From the NCBI GenBank assembly GCA_030640725.1, contig DAOWIV010000114.1, forward strand, positions 1-9,311: DNA of 9,311 nucleotides. Direction: 5' to 3'. The first letter of the stretch is position 1. Every line of letters starts with the position of its first letter. A model generated the notes under the pieces. It saw only the letters and a list, made by a program, of their open reading frames with translations, was not told the origin of the DNA and ran no database searches. Both the position numbers and the translations under genes were made by a program. The stretch is from Methanosarcinales archaeon. GTDB taxonomy: Archaea; Halobacteriota; Methanosarcinia; Methanosarcinales; Methanogasteraceae. Positions 1-6,316 of this stretch are shown piece by piece.

Positions 1-107
1 ATGCATCGCCCAATGAATCGACCAGATCAGTCACCGCTCACATATATGAGTGCGTCAAGCGAGGTAACCAGCCCCGCCCGCCGCACAAACCATCACATCA
101 CCACCCA
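1..107. other. Short flank downstream of the FG-GAP/dockerin gene
   Basis: This is the sequence between the stop codon of the large surface-protein gene and the left window edge. I see no gene, no T-run and no convincing stem-loop on the minus strand. There is only a weak symmetric patch around 36-57 containing catatatg. The plus-strand frame open from base 1 to 264 runs antisense into the dockerin coding region and is not taken as a gene. Confidence 0.4.
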
Positions 108-286
108 TCACAAACCGATCGCCCCTGCCGCCGCCTGCATGATCATGAGGGCATCGATGGAACTGACCTTGCCGTCGCGGTTCACATCAGCGACATCGTC
201 GAACGGGCGGCTGCCAACCGCGATCTCAAGTGCGATCACGGCATCTATCGACGTGAGTACATAATCACCATCGAGATCGCCACGCA
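108..286 (-). other. Type I dockerin domain of the FG-GAP protein
   Basis: The last 60 or so residues contain a duplicated F-hand: a first loop D-L-D-G-D followed by TSIDAVIALEIA, and a second loop D-V-N-R-D-G-K-V-SSIDALMIMQAA. Both loops keep Asp/Asn at positions 1, 3 and 5 and Asp at position 12, as expected for calcium binding. This is the usual cohesin-binding module, here placed at the extreme C-terminus. No cohesin is encoded in the window. Dockerins in archaea usually occur outside cellulosomes, so cell-surface assembly rather than plant-fibre degradation is the more likely use. Confidence 0.88.
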
Positions 287-3200
287 TGCGGTCCTCCCCG
301 ACTGATAAACAAAGGTTTGTGCTTGTACCACAGTTGTACGTATTGGTCCGGTAGGCAGGGATGCCGTCGAGCCAGAAGGTTATAGTCCCGCCCACATCGA
401 ACTCATCACCAGCGACGATCAGTTTTGGATCAAATGTCCCTGAACCGCCATATATCCCGACAGTAGTGGTGGTGAAGCGCCCTTTCTCAATTCCCTTGAT
501 CATGGCTATGATCTCAGTGCCTGCGGGAGCAGGGATACCGTTTATGGTGGCTGTGCCATAGTATGCCTCCGGAAGCGCGGGTACTCCTGACGAGGCTGCA
601 AACCCGCCGGCAGCGTTGGCAGTTGCAGTTTGTTTAGCCATTGTCGCCTGAGCCCCGTCGCTGAGCCCTTCCAGTTCTCCGGCACCCGTCATGTAGAGCC
701 AGTAACCTTTGGTAGGATACATGGGGGTATCTTCATCATGGGAACTTCCGGTCTCGTCACCGTTTATGATTTCCGGCTTATAGCTCTGGTCCGGGGCGTC
801 AAACCCAATCAGGGATGTCCATTCGGACTCAACTGATGATAGTGTTGAGTCTGCCGGAACCGGCACTACGGATGAGTGACCGATGGCGTTCCAGCTTGCC
901 TCCAGATTCTTGGTCGGTGGAACCGGCAGCGGATCAGTATCAAAGTTGAGGCTTACCGCGGCATCATCTGTTGAGTAGATCCAGACGCCGTCCAGTGCCA
1001 TCATAATGTCGCTTCCGCCCATCACATTCCATGCACCACCATCATACAGGTAGATCGGGTTATCTCCGGTATCAACGCCGCTGAAGACCTGCTGCACATT
1101 GTCGTCAGAGTTTTTCAGCTTGACCGGCGTGGAGACAAAGTTCCAGCCCGCAAACAGGTTGATACTATCAGTCTCAAGCCCGATTACGAAAGTAGCATCA
1201 GAGATGTCTGAGTCTGTGTTATCTATAATATCGGTGACAACTGCCTTCACCAGTGCCACGTCAGTTTCCACGTGTGGTACAGTCCATGTAAAGGTCCCGG
1301 TATTGCCCATGCCCCTCGCTATATACATCCAGTTGCCGCCGTGGTTAGTGGAATAATAGAGGCTGATCGGCGCTGCCCCGAGGTTACCTGATGCCACCCA
1401 AGTAATCTGGGTCTCTTCCCCACCGACAAGCACCTCCTCGCCATTTGGTGAGGTCACAACAACCGCAGGCGCGGTGTATGGATATTCCTCGTAGACGATG
1501 GAGACATCAGTGATTGCGGGGGTCTGCACCTTTCGTTCGTCGCTGTAGAGCAGTGCCTTGTATCTCCAGACTTTTCCGATCTGCTCGGAGTAAATTGCCT
1601 GACCAGCAGGATTGGTGTAATATGTATTTGCAGTGCCGTCGGGTCCAAGGTAAACGAAGCTTTCGCCATCGTTGCTGGTTCCGATCTGGAATCTGGTGCC
1701 GGTTCCATCTGGCTGTGTTACCGGGTTCCAGCTTATGTCCGTCCACTTGACGAGATTACTATCGCTCATGCCGAATTTTTCAGAGGCGAATGCACCGTGC
1801 TCACAGTACCCGGTGCCTCCGTAAACGTAAGCCTTTCCGGCATCGTTGCTGCCATGGGCACTAACAATGATGTCACCATAGCCATCGTCGTCCACATCCC
1901 CGGCTGATGCTACAGAGGAGCCAAGGTAATCGATCGCCACCTCGCCGGTTTCAGTCCATGAAACAGTTGTGCTGAGACCTGAGGCAGAGCCAAGATACAC
2001 GTAAACCTTCCCGGCGTCGTTACCGCCATCATTGTTGCCGTGGGCACTAACAATGATATCACCATAGCCATCGTCGTCCACATCCCCGGATGATGCTACG
2101 GAGGAGCCAAGGTAATCGCCCGCAGCCTCACCTGCCACAGTCCATAAAGCAGTTGTGCTGAGACCTGCGGCAGAGCCAAGATAAACGTAAGCCTTTCCGG
2201 CATTGTTGCCGCCATCGTCATTGTAATGGGCACCAACGATAACATCATCGTAACCATCACCGTTCACATCCCCTGTTGAGGCTACAGAGGCGCCAAAGTA
2301 GTCGTATGCTGCCTCACCGGTCGCAGTCCATAAAGCGGTTGTGCTGAGACCTGAAGCAGAGCCAAGATACACGTAAGCCTTCCCGGCACTGCCACCGCCA
2401 TCGTCGTTGTAATGGGCTCCAATAATAACGTCATCATAGCCATCGCCGTTCACATCCCCCGCCGATGCTACGGAGGAGCCAAAGTAATCGACCACCATCG
2501 CACCGGTTGCAGTCCATGAGGCAGATGTGCTGAGACCTGCGGCAGAGCCAAGGTAGAGGTAAGCTTTCCCAGCATCGTTGCCACCATCATTGTTGTTAGG
2601 GGCGCCAACGATAACATCGTCGTAACCGTCATCATTCACATCTCCGGCTGAGGCTACAGAGGAGCCAAGGTAATCGCCCGCAGCCTCACCTGCCATAGTC
2701 CATGAAGCGGTCATGCTGAGACCTGCGGCAGAGCCAAGATAGACATAAGCTTTTCCTATATCGTTGCCGCCATTATTGTTGCCATAAGCACCAACGATGG
2801 CATCGTCGTAACCGTCACCATTCACATCCCCGGCTGATGATACAGTGGAGCCAAAGTAATCGCCCGTTGCCCCGCCGGTTTCAGTCCATGAAGCAGTTGT
2901 GCTGAGGCCTGAGGCAGAGCCAAGATAAACGTAAGCTTTCCCGGCATCGTCACCGCCATTATCATTGTAATATGCGCCAACGATAACGTCGTCGTAGCCA
3001 TCACCATTCACATCCCCGGCTGATGCCACAGTGGAGCCAAAGTAATCGCCCGCCACCTCGCCTTCCACAGTCCACTTAGCCACCTCTAATGTCCAGAGAT
3101 CAAGATTTTGGTATGTGTATGCCTTCCCCGCATCGCTGCCGCCACCATCATTGCTATGTGCACCAACAATGACGTCATCATAGCCATCGCCATTCACATC

Positions 3201-4559
3201 CCCGGCTGATGCTACAGACTTGCCAAAGTAGTCGCGTGCCGCATCACCTGCCACAGTCCATTGGGCAGTTGTGCTGAGACCTGAGGCAGTGCCAAGATAT
3301 ACATAAGCCTTCCCGGCGCCAACGCCACCATCATTGTTGTGATATGCGCCAACAATGATATCATCATAGCCGTCGCCGTTCACATCCCCGGCTGATGCTA
3401 CAGAGGAGCCAAAGTGGTCGACCGCTGCCTCGCCGGTTGCAGTCCATGAAACCGTTGTGCTGAGACCTGAGGCAGAGCCAAGATATACATAAGCCTTACC
3501 GGCATTGCTGCCGCCAATATCATTGCTATGTGCACCAACGATGACATCGTCGTAACCGTCACCATTCACATCCCCTGTCGAGGCTGCAGACTTGCCAAAG
3601 TAGTCGCCCGCAGCCTCACCGGTTGCAGTCCATGAGGCAGTTGTGCGGAGACCTGAGGTAGAGCCAAGATAAACGTAAGCTTTTCCTATATCGTTGCCGC
3701 CATTATTGTTGCCATAAGCACCAACGATGACATCGTCGTAACCGTCACCATTCACATCCCCGGCTGATGCTACAGACTTGCCAAAGTAGTCGTATGCTGC
3801 CTCACCGGTTGCAGTCCATGAGGCAGTTGTGCGGAGACCTGAGGCAGAGCCAAGATAAACGTAAGCTTTCCCTATATCGTTGCTGCCATGTGCACTAACA
3901 ATGGCATCATCATAGCCATCGTCGTTCACATCCCCGGCTGATGCTACAAAGGAACCAAAGTAGTCGTATGCTACCTCGCCGGTTGCAGTCCATGAAGCAG
4001 TCGCGCTAAGACCGGATGCAGAGCCAAGATAAACGTAAGCTTTCCCTATATCGTTGCCGCCATCATTGTTGCCATGAGCACCAACGATAACATCGTCGTA
4101 ACCGTCACCATTCACATCCCCAGCTGAAGCTACAGCGTAACCAAAGTAATCATCCCCTGCCTCACCGGTCACAATCCAGGGGGCAGTCGCGCTAAGACCG
4201 GATGCAGAGCCAAGATAAACGTAAGCCTTCCCGGCGTCGCTGCCGCCATCATCATTTTGATAGGCACCAACAACAATATCATCGTAACCGTCACCATTCA
4301 CATCCCCGGCTGATGCTACAGCGTAACCAAAGTAATCATCCCCTGCTTCGCCGATACTATGCCACTGGTTGTTCAAGCCACGGGCTAATTCCAGCGCGTC
4401 GCCATCTATCGCTACCATGAACGTCTCGCCGTTCTTGAAGTCGGCGTCGGTTGTCTGTGTCCAGGTATCCGCACCTGCCGGCAGTCCTGCCAGCAAAGTC
4501 ACGATCAGGGCTACCGCCCATATTCTAAAAATCTGACTCGGTTTAATTCTTGAGACCAT
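108..4559 (-). CDS. Secreted FG-GAP (integrin-alpha-like) repeat protein with C-terminal type I dockerin, 1483 aa
   Basis: Large secreted surface protein. Residues 1-30 form a Sec signal peptide (hydrophobic core, AGA|D cleavage). Residues 70-917 hold 14 FG-GAP blades of 62 residues, each with an FG or LG pair followed by a calcium loop of DVNGDGYDD type. Then come a beta-sandwich (918-1024), an Ig-like module starting near SPNGEEV (1029-1127), a module with GWNF and GYWLY signatures (1132-1298), an Ala/Thr-rich linker, another beta-sandwich (about 1327-1421) and a dockerin (about 1422-1481) with two calcium loops, DLDGDYVLTSID and DVNRDGKVSSID. Seen: repeats, signal peptide and loops. Known: FG-GAP blades build calcium-binding propellers used in adhesion, and dockerins bind cohesins. 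Inferred: an adhesin or binding module docked on a cohesin scaffold outside the window. A GTG three codons upstream (4568) is in frame. I chose ATG 4559 because GGTGA lies 5 nt before it, while the GTG overlaps that site. The ligand is unknown. Confidence 0.93.
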   Translation of the reverse strand: MVSRIKPSQIFRIWAVALIVTLLAGLPAGADTWTQTTDADFKNGETFMVAIDGDALELARGLNNQWHSIGEAGDDYFGYAVASAGDVNGDGYDDIVVGAYQNDDGGSDAGKAYVYLGSASGLSATAPWIVTGEAGDDYFGYAVASAGDVNGDGYDDVIVGAHGNNDGGNDIGKAYVYLGSASGLSATASWTATGEVAYDYFGSFVASAGDVNDDGYDDAIVSAHGSNDIGKAYVYLGSASGLRTTASWTATGEAAYDYFGKSVASAGDVNGDGYDDVIVGAYGNNNGGNDIGKAYVYLGSTSGLRTTASWTATGEAAGDYFGKSAASTGDVNGDGYDDVIVGAHSNDIGGSNAGKAYVYLGSASGLSTTVSWTATGEAAVDHFGSSVASAGDVNGDGYDDIIVGAYHNNDGGVGAGKAYVYLGTASGLSTTAQWTVAGDAARDYFGKSVASAGDVNGDGYDDVIVGAHSNDGGGSDAGKAYTYQNLDLWTLEVAKWTVEGEVAGDYFGSTVASAGDVNGDGYDDVIVGAYYNDNGGDDAGKAYVYLGSASGLSTTASWTETGGATGDYFGSTVSSAGDVNGDGYDDAIVGAYGNNNGGNDIGKAYVYLGSAAGLSMTASWTMAGEAAGDYLGSSVASAGDVNDDGYDDVIVGAPNNNDGGNDAGKAYLYLGSAAGLSTSASWTATGAMVVDYFGSSVASAGDVNGDGYDDVIIGAHYNDDGGGSAGKAYVYLGSASGLSTTALWTATGEAAYDYFGASVASTGDVNGDGYDDVIVGAHYNDDGGNNAGKAYVYLGSAAGLSTTALWTVAGEAAGDYLGSSVASSGDVDDDGYGDIIVSAHGNNDGGNDAGKVYVYLGSASGLSTTVSWTETGEVAIDYLGSSVASAGDVDDDGYGDIIVSAHGSNDAGKAYVYGGTGYCEHGAFASEKFGMSDSNLVKWTDISWNPVTQPDGTGTRFQIGTSNDGESFVYLGPDGTANTYYTNPAGQAIYSEQIGKVWRYKALLYSDERKVQTPAITDVSIVYEEYPYTAPAVVVTSPNGEEVLVGGEETQITWVASGNLGAAPISLYYSTNHGGNWMYIARGMGNTGTFTWTVPHVETDVALVKAVVTDIIDNTDSDISDATFVIGLETDSINLFAGWNFVSTPVKLKNSDDNVQQVFSGVDTGDNPIYLYDGGAWNVMGGSDIMMALDGVWIYSTDDAAVSLNFDTDPLPVPPTKNLEASWNAIGHSSVVPVPADSTLSSVESEWTSLIGFDAPDQSYKPEIINGDETGSSHDEDTPMYPTKGYWLYMTGAGELEGLSDGAQATMAKQTATANAAGGFAASSGVPALPEAYYGTATINGIPAPAGTEIIAMIKGIEKGRFTTTTVGIYGGSGTFDPKLIVAGDEFDVGGTITFWLDGIPAYRTNTYNCGTSTNLCLSVGEDRMRGDLDGDYVLTSIDAVIALEIAVGSRPFDDVADVNRDGKVSSIDALMIMQAAAGAIGL
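1809..4352 (-). repeat. Fourteen tandem 186-bp (62-codon) FG-GAP blade repeats
   Basis: Counting from the ATG, blades begin at residues 70, 132, 194, 252, 314, 376, 438, 500, 562, 624, 686, 748, 810 and 872. Twelve of the first thirteen are exactly 62 residues. Blade 3 is 58, and blade 14 carries the same four-residue shortening and then runs into the next domain. Blade 7 is irregular: the usual YLGSASGLST strand is replaced by YQNLDLWTLEVAKW, so the array splits naturally into blades 1-7 (3063-4352) and 8-14 (1809-3062). The unit is a multiple of three, so unequal crossing-over would add or remove blades without breaking the frame. Nucleotide identity between some units is very high, which points to recent amplification or conversion. 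Confidence 0.9.
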
Positions 4560-4560
4560 T

Positions 4561-4761
4561 TTACTCACCCTCGTTTGCAGCGTCCGCTGCCGCCTGAATT
4601 GTGGTGTGATTGCATCCTGAAGAGCGGACCGTGATCGTAGCCGTGTACAGAAGCATTATAGTGAACATGCATACACGCGAAAGAAGCCTGTCCGGTGCGG
4701 TATTCGGAATCGTCCGATTTTGCCGCATATTACCCGATGCGTTGTTTGTTCCGGCTATCAT
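4561..4761 (-). pseudogene. Truncated beta-helix (NosD-like) surface-protein start, 66 codons
   Basis: The ATG at 4761 has a strong Shine-Dalgarno, GGGAGGCGA, with about 5 nt of spacing. The peptide has a polar start, a hydrophobic leader (about residues 26-45, CMFTIMLLYTATITV) and then the string TTIQAAADAANEGE. That string closely resembles the first turn of right-handed beta-helix proteins, where it is usually followed by GDT and many more turns. Here TAA follows immediately, and the stop (4561-4563) ends 1 bp before the ATG of the FG-GAP gene, whose ribosome binding site lies in the last codons. I read it as the 5' remnant of a gene whose body was lost, still able to couple translation to the next gene. 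Alternatively it is a genuine short leader ORF. The frame stays open upstream to 5010, but that extension has no ribosome binding site and no family signature, so I excluded it. Confidence 0.55.
4563..4571 (-). promoter_or_regulatory. Ribosome binding site deciding the FG-GAP start
   Basis: The minus strand reads GAGGGTGAG followed by TAAA and then ATG. The GGTGA core (4565-4569) matches the archaeal anti-Shine-Dalgarno and sits 5 nt before the ATG at 4559. It also contains the competing in-frame GTG at 4566-4568, which makes that GTG an unlikely start. The site overlaps the last codons and stop of the 66-codon ORF, giving translational coupling. Confidence 0.6.
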
Positions 4762-4923
4762 GTTTTCGCCTCCCTTCGGGATTATTGGATACTCCCGATA
4801 GCTTACAACGAGACTCCAAATCCCGCGCAGAACCTCTGTGATACAGTTATACATAAAACTTTCCTGATTCTGATGGATTCTGTGGTTTTTAAAAGATGCC
4901 GAAAGAAGGGGCTTTTCATTCTT

Positions 4924-4986
4924 TCTCGTCTTTGCACCTCGCGTCTTCGCGTTCCTCTGATATAACGCAAGGTCGCAAAGACGAGA
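4924..4986. repeat. Hyphenated inverted repeat, 12-bp perfect outer arms
   Basis: The plus strand has TCTCGTCTTTGC at 4924-4935 and its exact reverse complement GCAAAGACGAGA at 4975-4986. Inside the 39-nt spacer there is a second pair, GCGTT (4949-4953) and AACGC (4964-4968), around a 10-nt loop. The wording (CGTCTTTGC, GCGTCTTCGCG, AACGCAAGG) resembles dispersed GCGTCTTTGCG repeats found in many prokaryotic genomes, so this may be a small repeat element rather than a terminator. No T-run follows on either strand. Confidence 0.6.
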
Positions 4987-5145
4987 GAGAAACCTCCTGC
5001 GTTTTTTCACATACGCGAGGAAGCTACCGATGGCGACGCTCGGTCTTTCCGATCCTCCACCCCCCCAAAGATGATGATGAGCGGGGATTCATTCTGTTTG
5101 TATGTCTCCTCCAGTAATCGTAACTCATTCTCCTTATTCACAAAT

Positions 5146-5180
5146 TGTTGAAACAGGATTATGATAATCGCGTTTCAACA
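5146..5180 (-). terminator. 35-nt near-perfect palindrome downstream of the sorting cassette
   Basis: Outer arms TGTTGAAAC (5146-5154) and GTTTCAACA (5172-5180) are perfect complements. The inside is again a perfect palindrome, GATTAT-G-ATAATC (5157-5169), with only a 2x2 internal mismatch between the two stems. It lies about 34 nt beyond the stop codon of the companion membrane protein. No long T-run follows on the minus strand, so it may act as an mRNA 3' end stabiliser or a protein-binding palindrome rather than a classic terminator. Confidence 0.45.
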
Positions 5181-5185
5181 GTTTA

Positions 5186-5218
5186 AGTAGTGGTGCGCCA
5201 AGGTGCATCATAACTACT
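5186..5218 (-). repeat. Hairpin overlapping the companion gene stop codon
   Basis: AGTAGT (5186-5191) pairs with ACTACT (5213-5218), enclosing a second stem of TGCGC/GTGCA type with one G-U pair. The arm at 5213-5218 includes the TAG stop (5214-5216) of the membrane protein gene. With the palindrome at 5146-5180 it forms a double hairpin at the 3' end of the cassette. Confidence 0.4.
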
Positions 5219-5696
5219 GCCCGTTTCCAAGTATCTCCTTGTGCGCCAGCACAAACCACAGCACGAACGGAACCGCCACCTCGCCAACCGCCATGAAGAT
5301 TACAACAATCTCCGCGATTCCGGAACCACTGAAGTACATCGGGAAGTGGGAAACGAAATCGATGATATGCATGGCAAAAAGCAGGAACATACCGATTACA
5401 AGCATCTTCACCCGTCTCACCGGCTCGATTCTTGGCGTTGCAAGAATCAAAGCAACCAGCGGAACAATATTGAAATTTGCCAGATGCGCGTCCTTCATAC
5501 CAACCGCGGCACCGTGATAAATGAATATCGGAGACCCATCTGTGATCAGTGTCACCTGATACCCCATCACCCAGAGCACAGCCTTCGATGCCCATGCCAG
5601 CAGCAGAAGATACGCCTTACCGACCGGAATCCAGATCAGAAAGAGTACAAGGGTTAAAATTAAAAATTTAACGAGAAAATTGATCTTACCCTTCAT
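5214..5696 (-). CDS. Polytopic membrane protein, archaeosortase/exosortase companion, 160 aa
   Basis: The protein has about five hydrophobic segments (roughly residues 8-24, 29-45, 74-90, 97-115 and 126-150), short loops and a basic patch PRRVK-like around 89-97. A conserved-looking stretch, HIIDFVSHFP, with two histidines lies around 110-119. Its ATG overlaps the TGA of the archaeosortase by 4 bp (ATGA), and GGTGA lies just upstream, so the two are translated together. In bacterial exosortase H loci, which act on IPTL-type tails, a similarly small multi-pass membrane protein accompanies the sortase. Size, topology and coupling suggest the same role here. That match is from memory of family context, not an alignment. 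Possible roles are substrate presentation, lipid acceptor handling or complex stability. No catalytic motif is visible. Confidence 0.72.
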   Translation of the reverse strand: MKGKINFLVKFLILTLVLFLIWIPVGKAYLLLLAWASKAVLWVMGYQVTLITDGSPIFIYHGAAVGMKDAHLANFNIVPLVALILATPRIEPVRRVKMLVIGMFLLFAMHIIDFVSHFPMYFSGSGIAEIVVIFMAVGEVAVPFVLWFVLAHKEILGNGQ

Positions 5697-6211
5697 TTCA
5701 CCACCCGGTCCACCCAGATAAGCCAGATGACGATCACGAATACAATAAAGATCGTTTGCCAGAGATATGTATGCACAAACTCAAATATTCCCGGACTAGA
5801 GAGCCCCACAAAAGCAAGAACGACGAGCCGTACCATGTTAATCGCATACAAACAGGGAATGCCAAGAACGATGCCGATGATCTTCTTTTTCAGATCGGTC
5901 GGGTATGCCAGTACGCAGGAGATGTATACGATCGATCCGAACATGGCGGTGCACTCATCGATGATCCTGAGCGATAAACGATCCATCGTCACGGTGTTTC
6001 CGGTTACGGCGGCGTCCACACCGAATATGCACAGCAAGAATCCGAGAATAGATGCGGTTGTATTTTCAAGAAAAGCAAAATAGTCCATGAAATGATAATA
6101 AAAGAGGTAAAAGACGGTACAGAAGGAGACAAATAAAGTAATGAACTTTATAACATCCTTATTCGAATTGATGTAATCGATCAAATCGTCTTTTGTGATC
6201 TTTACCTTCAT
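5693..6211 (-). CDS. Exosortase/archaeosortase family transpeptidase, 172 aa
   Basis: Integral membrane protein with five or six hydrophobic helices. The family triad is visible: Cys87 in DECTAM, Arg128 in INMVRL and His147 in FEFVHTYLWQ, each at the outer end of a helix as in exosortases and archaeosortases. These enzymes are thought to cleave a C-terminal tripartite tail (short motif, helix, basic end) and transfer the protein to an envelope component. The gene just upstream encodes a protein with such a tail (VPTLPP), so it is the presumed substrate; pairing with VPxxxP tails would make this archaeosortase B-like, while the His region also recalls exosortase H. The length suits the short sortase class, without the extra domains of long EpsH-type enzymes. 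The start ATG 6211 has no good ribosome binding site, and no better in-frame start is near. Confidence 0.87.
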   Translation of the reverse strand: MKVKITKDDLIDYINSNKDVIKFITLFVSFCTVFYLFYYHFMDYFAFLENTTASILGFLLCIFGVDAAVTGNTVTMDRLSLRIIDECTAMFGSIVYISCVLAYPTDLKKKIIGIVLGIPCLYAINMVRLVVLAFVGLSSPGIFEFVHTYLWQTIFIVFVIVIWLIWVDRVVK

Positions 6212-6260
6212 TAAAAGGATTGGTGTTGCCCATTCCTCATAATCGTTCCTGTGCAGGCAT

Positions 6261-6296
6261 CACGCGATGAGCCCAAAGCAGGAGGGCTACCGCGTG
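6261..6296 (-). repeat. Stem-loop between substrate and sortase genes
   Basis: CACGCG (6261-6266) pairs with CGCGTG (6291-6296). After a 3x2 internal loop, AGCCC (6270-6274) pairs with GGGCT (6284-6288) around a 9-nt loop. It lies about 20 nt past the substrate stop codon in minus-strand sense and could set mRNA ends or relative expression. Confidence 0.45.
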
Positions 6297-6301
6297 CGTT
6301 T

Positions 6302-6316
6302 AAAAAAGAAGAGGGG
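6302..6316 (-). terminator. Candidate archaeal T-rich terminator after the substrate gene
   Basis: Immediately after the TGA the minus strand reads CCCCTCTTCTTTTTT, a pyrimidine tract ending in six T. Archaeal RNA polymerase can terminate at such tracts without a hairpin. If used, it would be partial, leaving some read-through to the sortase gene. Confidence 0.4.

Larger units (their letters stand above)
4757..5213. other. Spacer between sorting cassette and FG-GAP locus
   Basis: Most of this roughly 450 bp stretch is non-coding. In minus-strand order it contains two hairpins behind the companion gene (5146-5218), a C7 run near 5057-5066, a long hyphenated inverted repeat (4924-4986), an AT-rich patch around 4885-4900 and the ribosome binding site of the 66-codon ORF. 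I could not identify a clear TATA box. Several small ORFs cross it on both strands but none has family character together with a ribosome binding site. Confidence 0.5.
6212..6316 (-). other. Intergenic segment between substrate and sortase genes
   Basis: About 105 bp separate the substrate stop from the sortase start. In minus orientation a pyrimidine tract with TTTTTT comes first, then a hairpin, then sequence with no Shine-Dalgarno close to the sortase ATG. The sortase may be translated from a processed or leaderless message, or read through from the substrate gene at reduced level. That would make sense for a catalyst made in smaller amounts than its substrate. Confidence 0.4.

Noticed and set aside
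36..57. Short palindrome around catatatg near the left edge
   Set aside because: The arms do not extend beyond a few bases and could easily occur by chance.
1454..1750. ORFs of 78-84 codons on both strands inside the FG-GAP gene
   Set aside because: They are out-of-frame readings of a clearly coding region with conserved domains in the main frame.
1809..4352. Regularly spaced repeats considered as a CRISPR-like or satellite array
   Set aside because: The 186-bp unit is a continuous coding repeat with a conserved FG-GAP protein pattern, not a repeat-spacer array.
4762..5010. N-terminal extension of the 66-codon ORF to a 149-codon frame starting MKKRRRF
   Set aside because: It crosses the inverted repeat, has no ribosome binding site and no family signature, while the internal ATG at 4761 has a strong one.
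5134..5595. Second minus-strand ORF of 153 codons overlapping the companion gene in another frame
   Set aside because: It is an out-of-frame reading of the membrane protein. Cys/Gly/Arg-rich, with no ribosome binding site.
5203..5657. Plus-strand ORFs of 104 and 138 codons opposite the companion gene
   Set aside because: Composition is shadow-like, rich in His, Asn and Arg, and the minus-strand frame encodes a coherent membrane protein coupled to the sortase.
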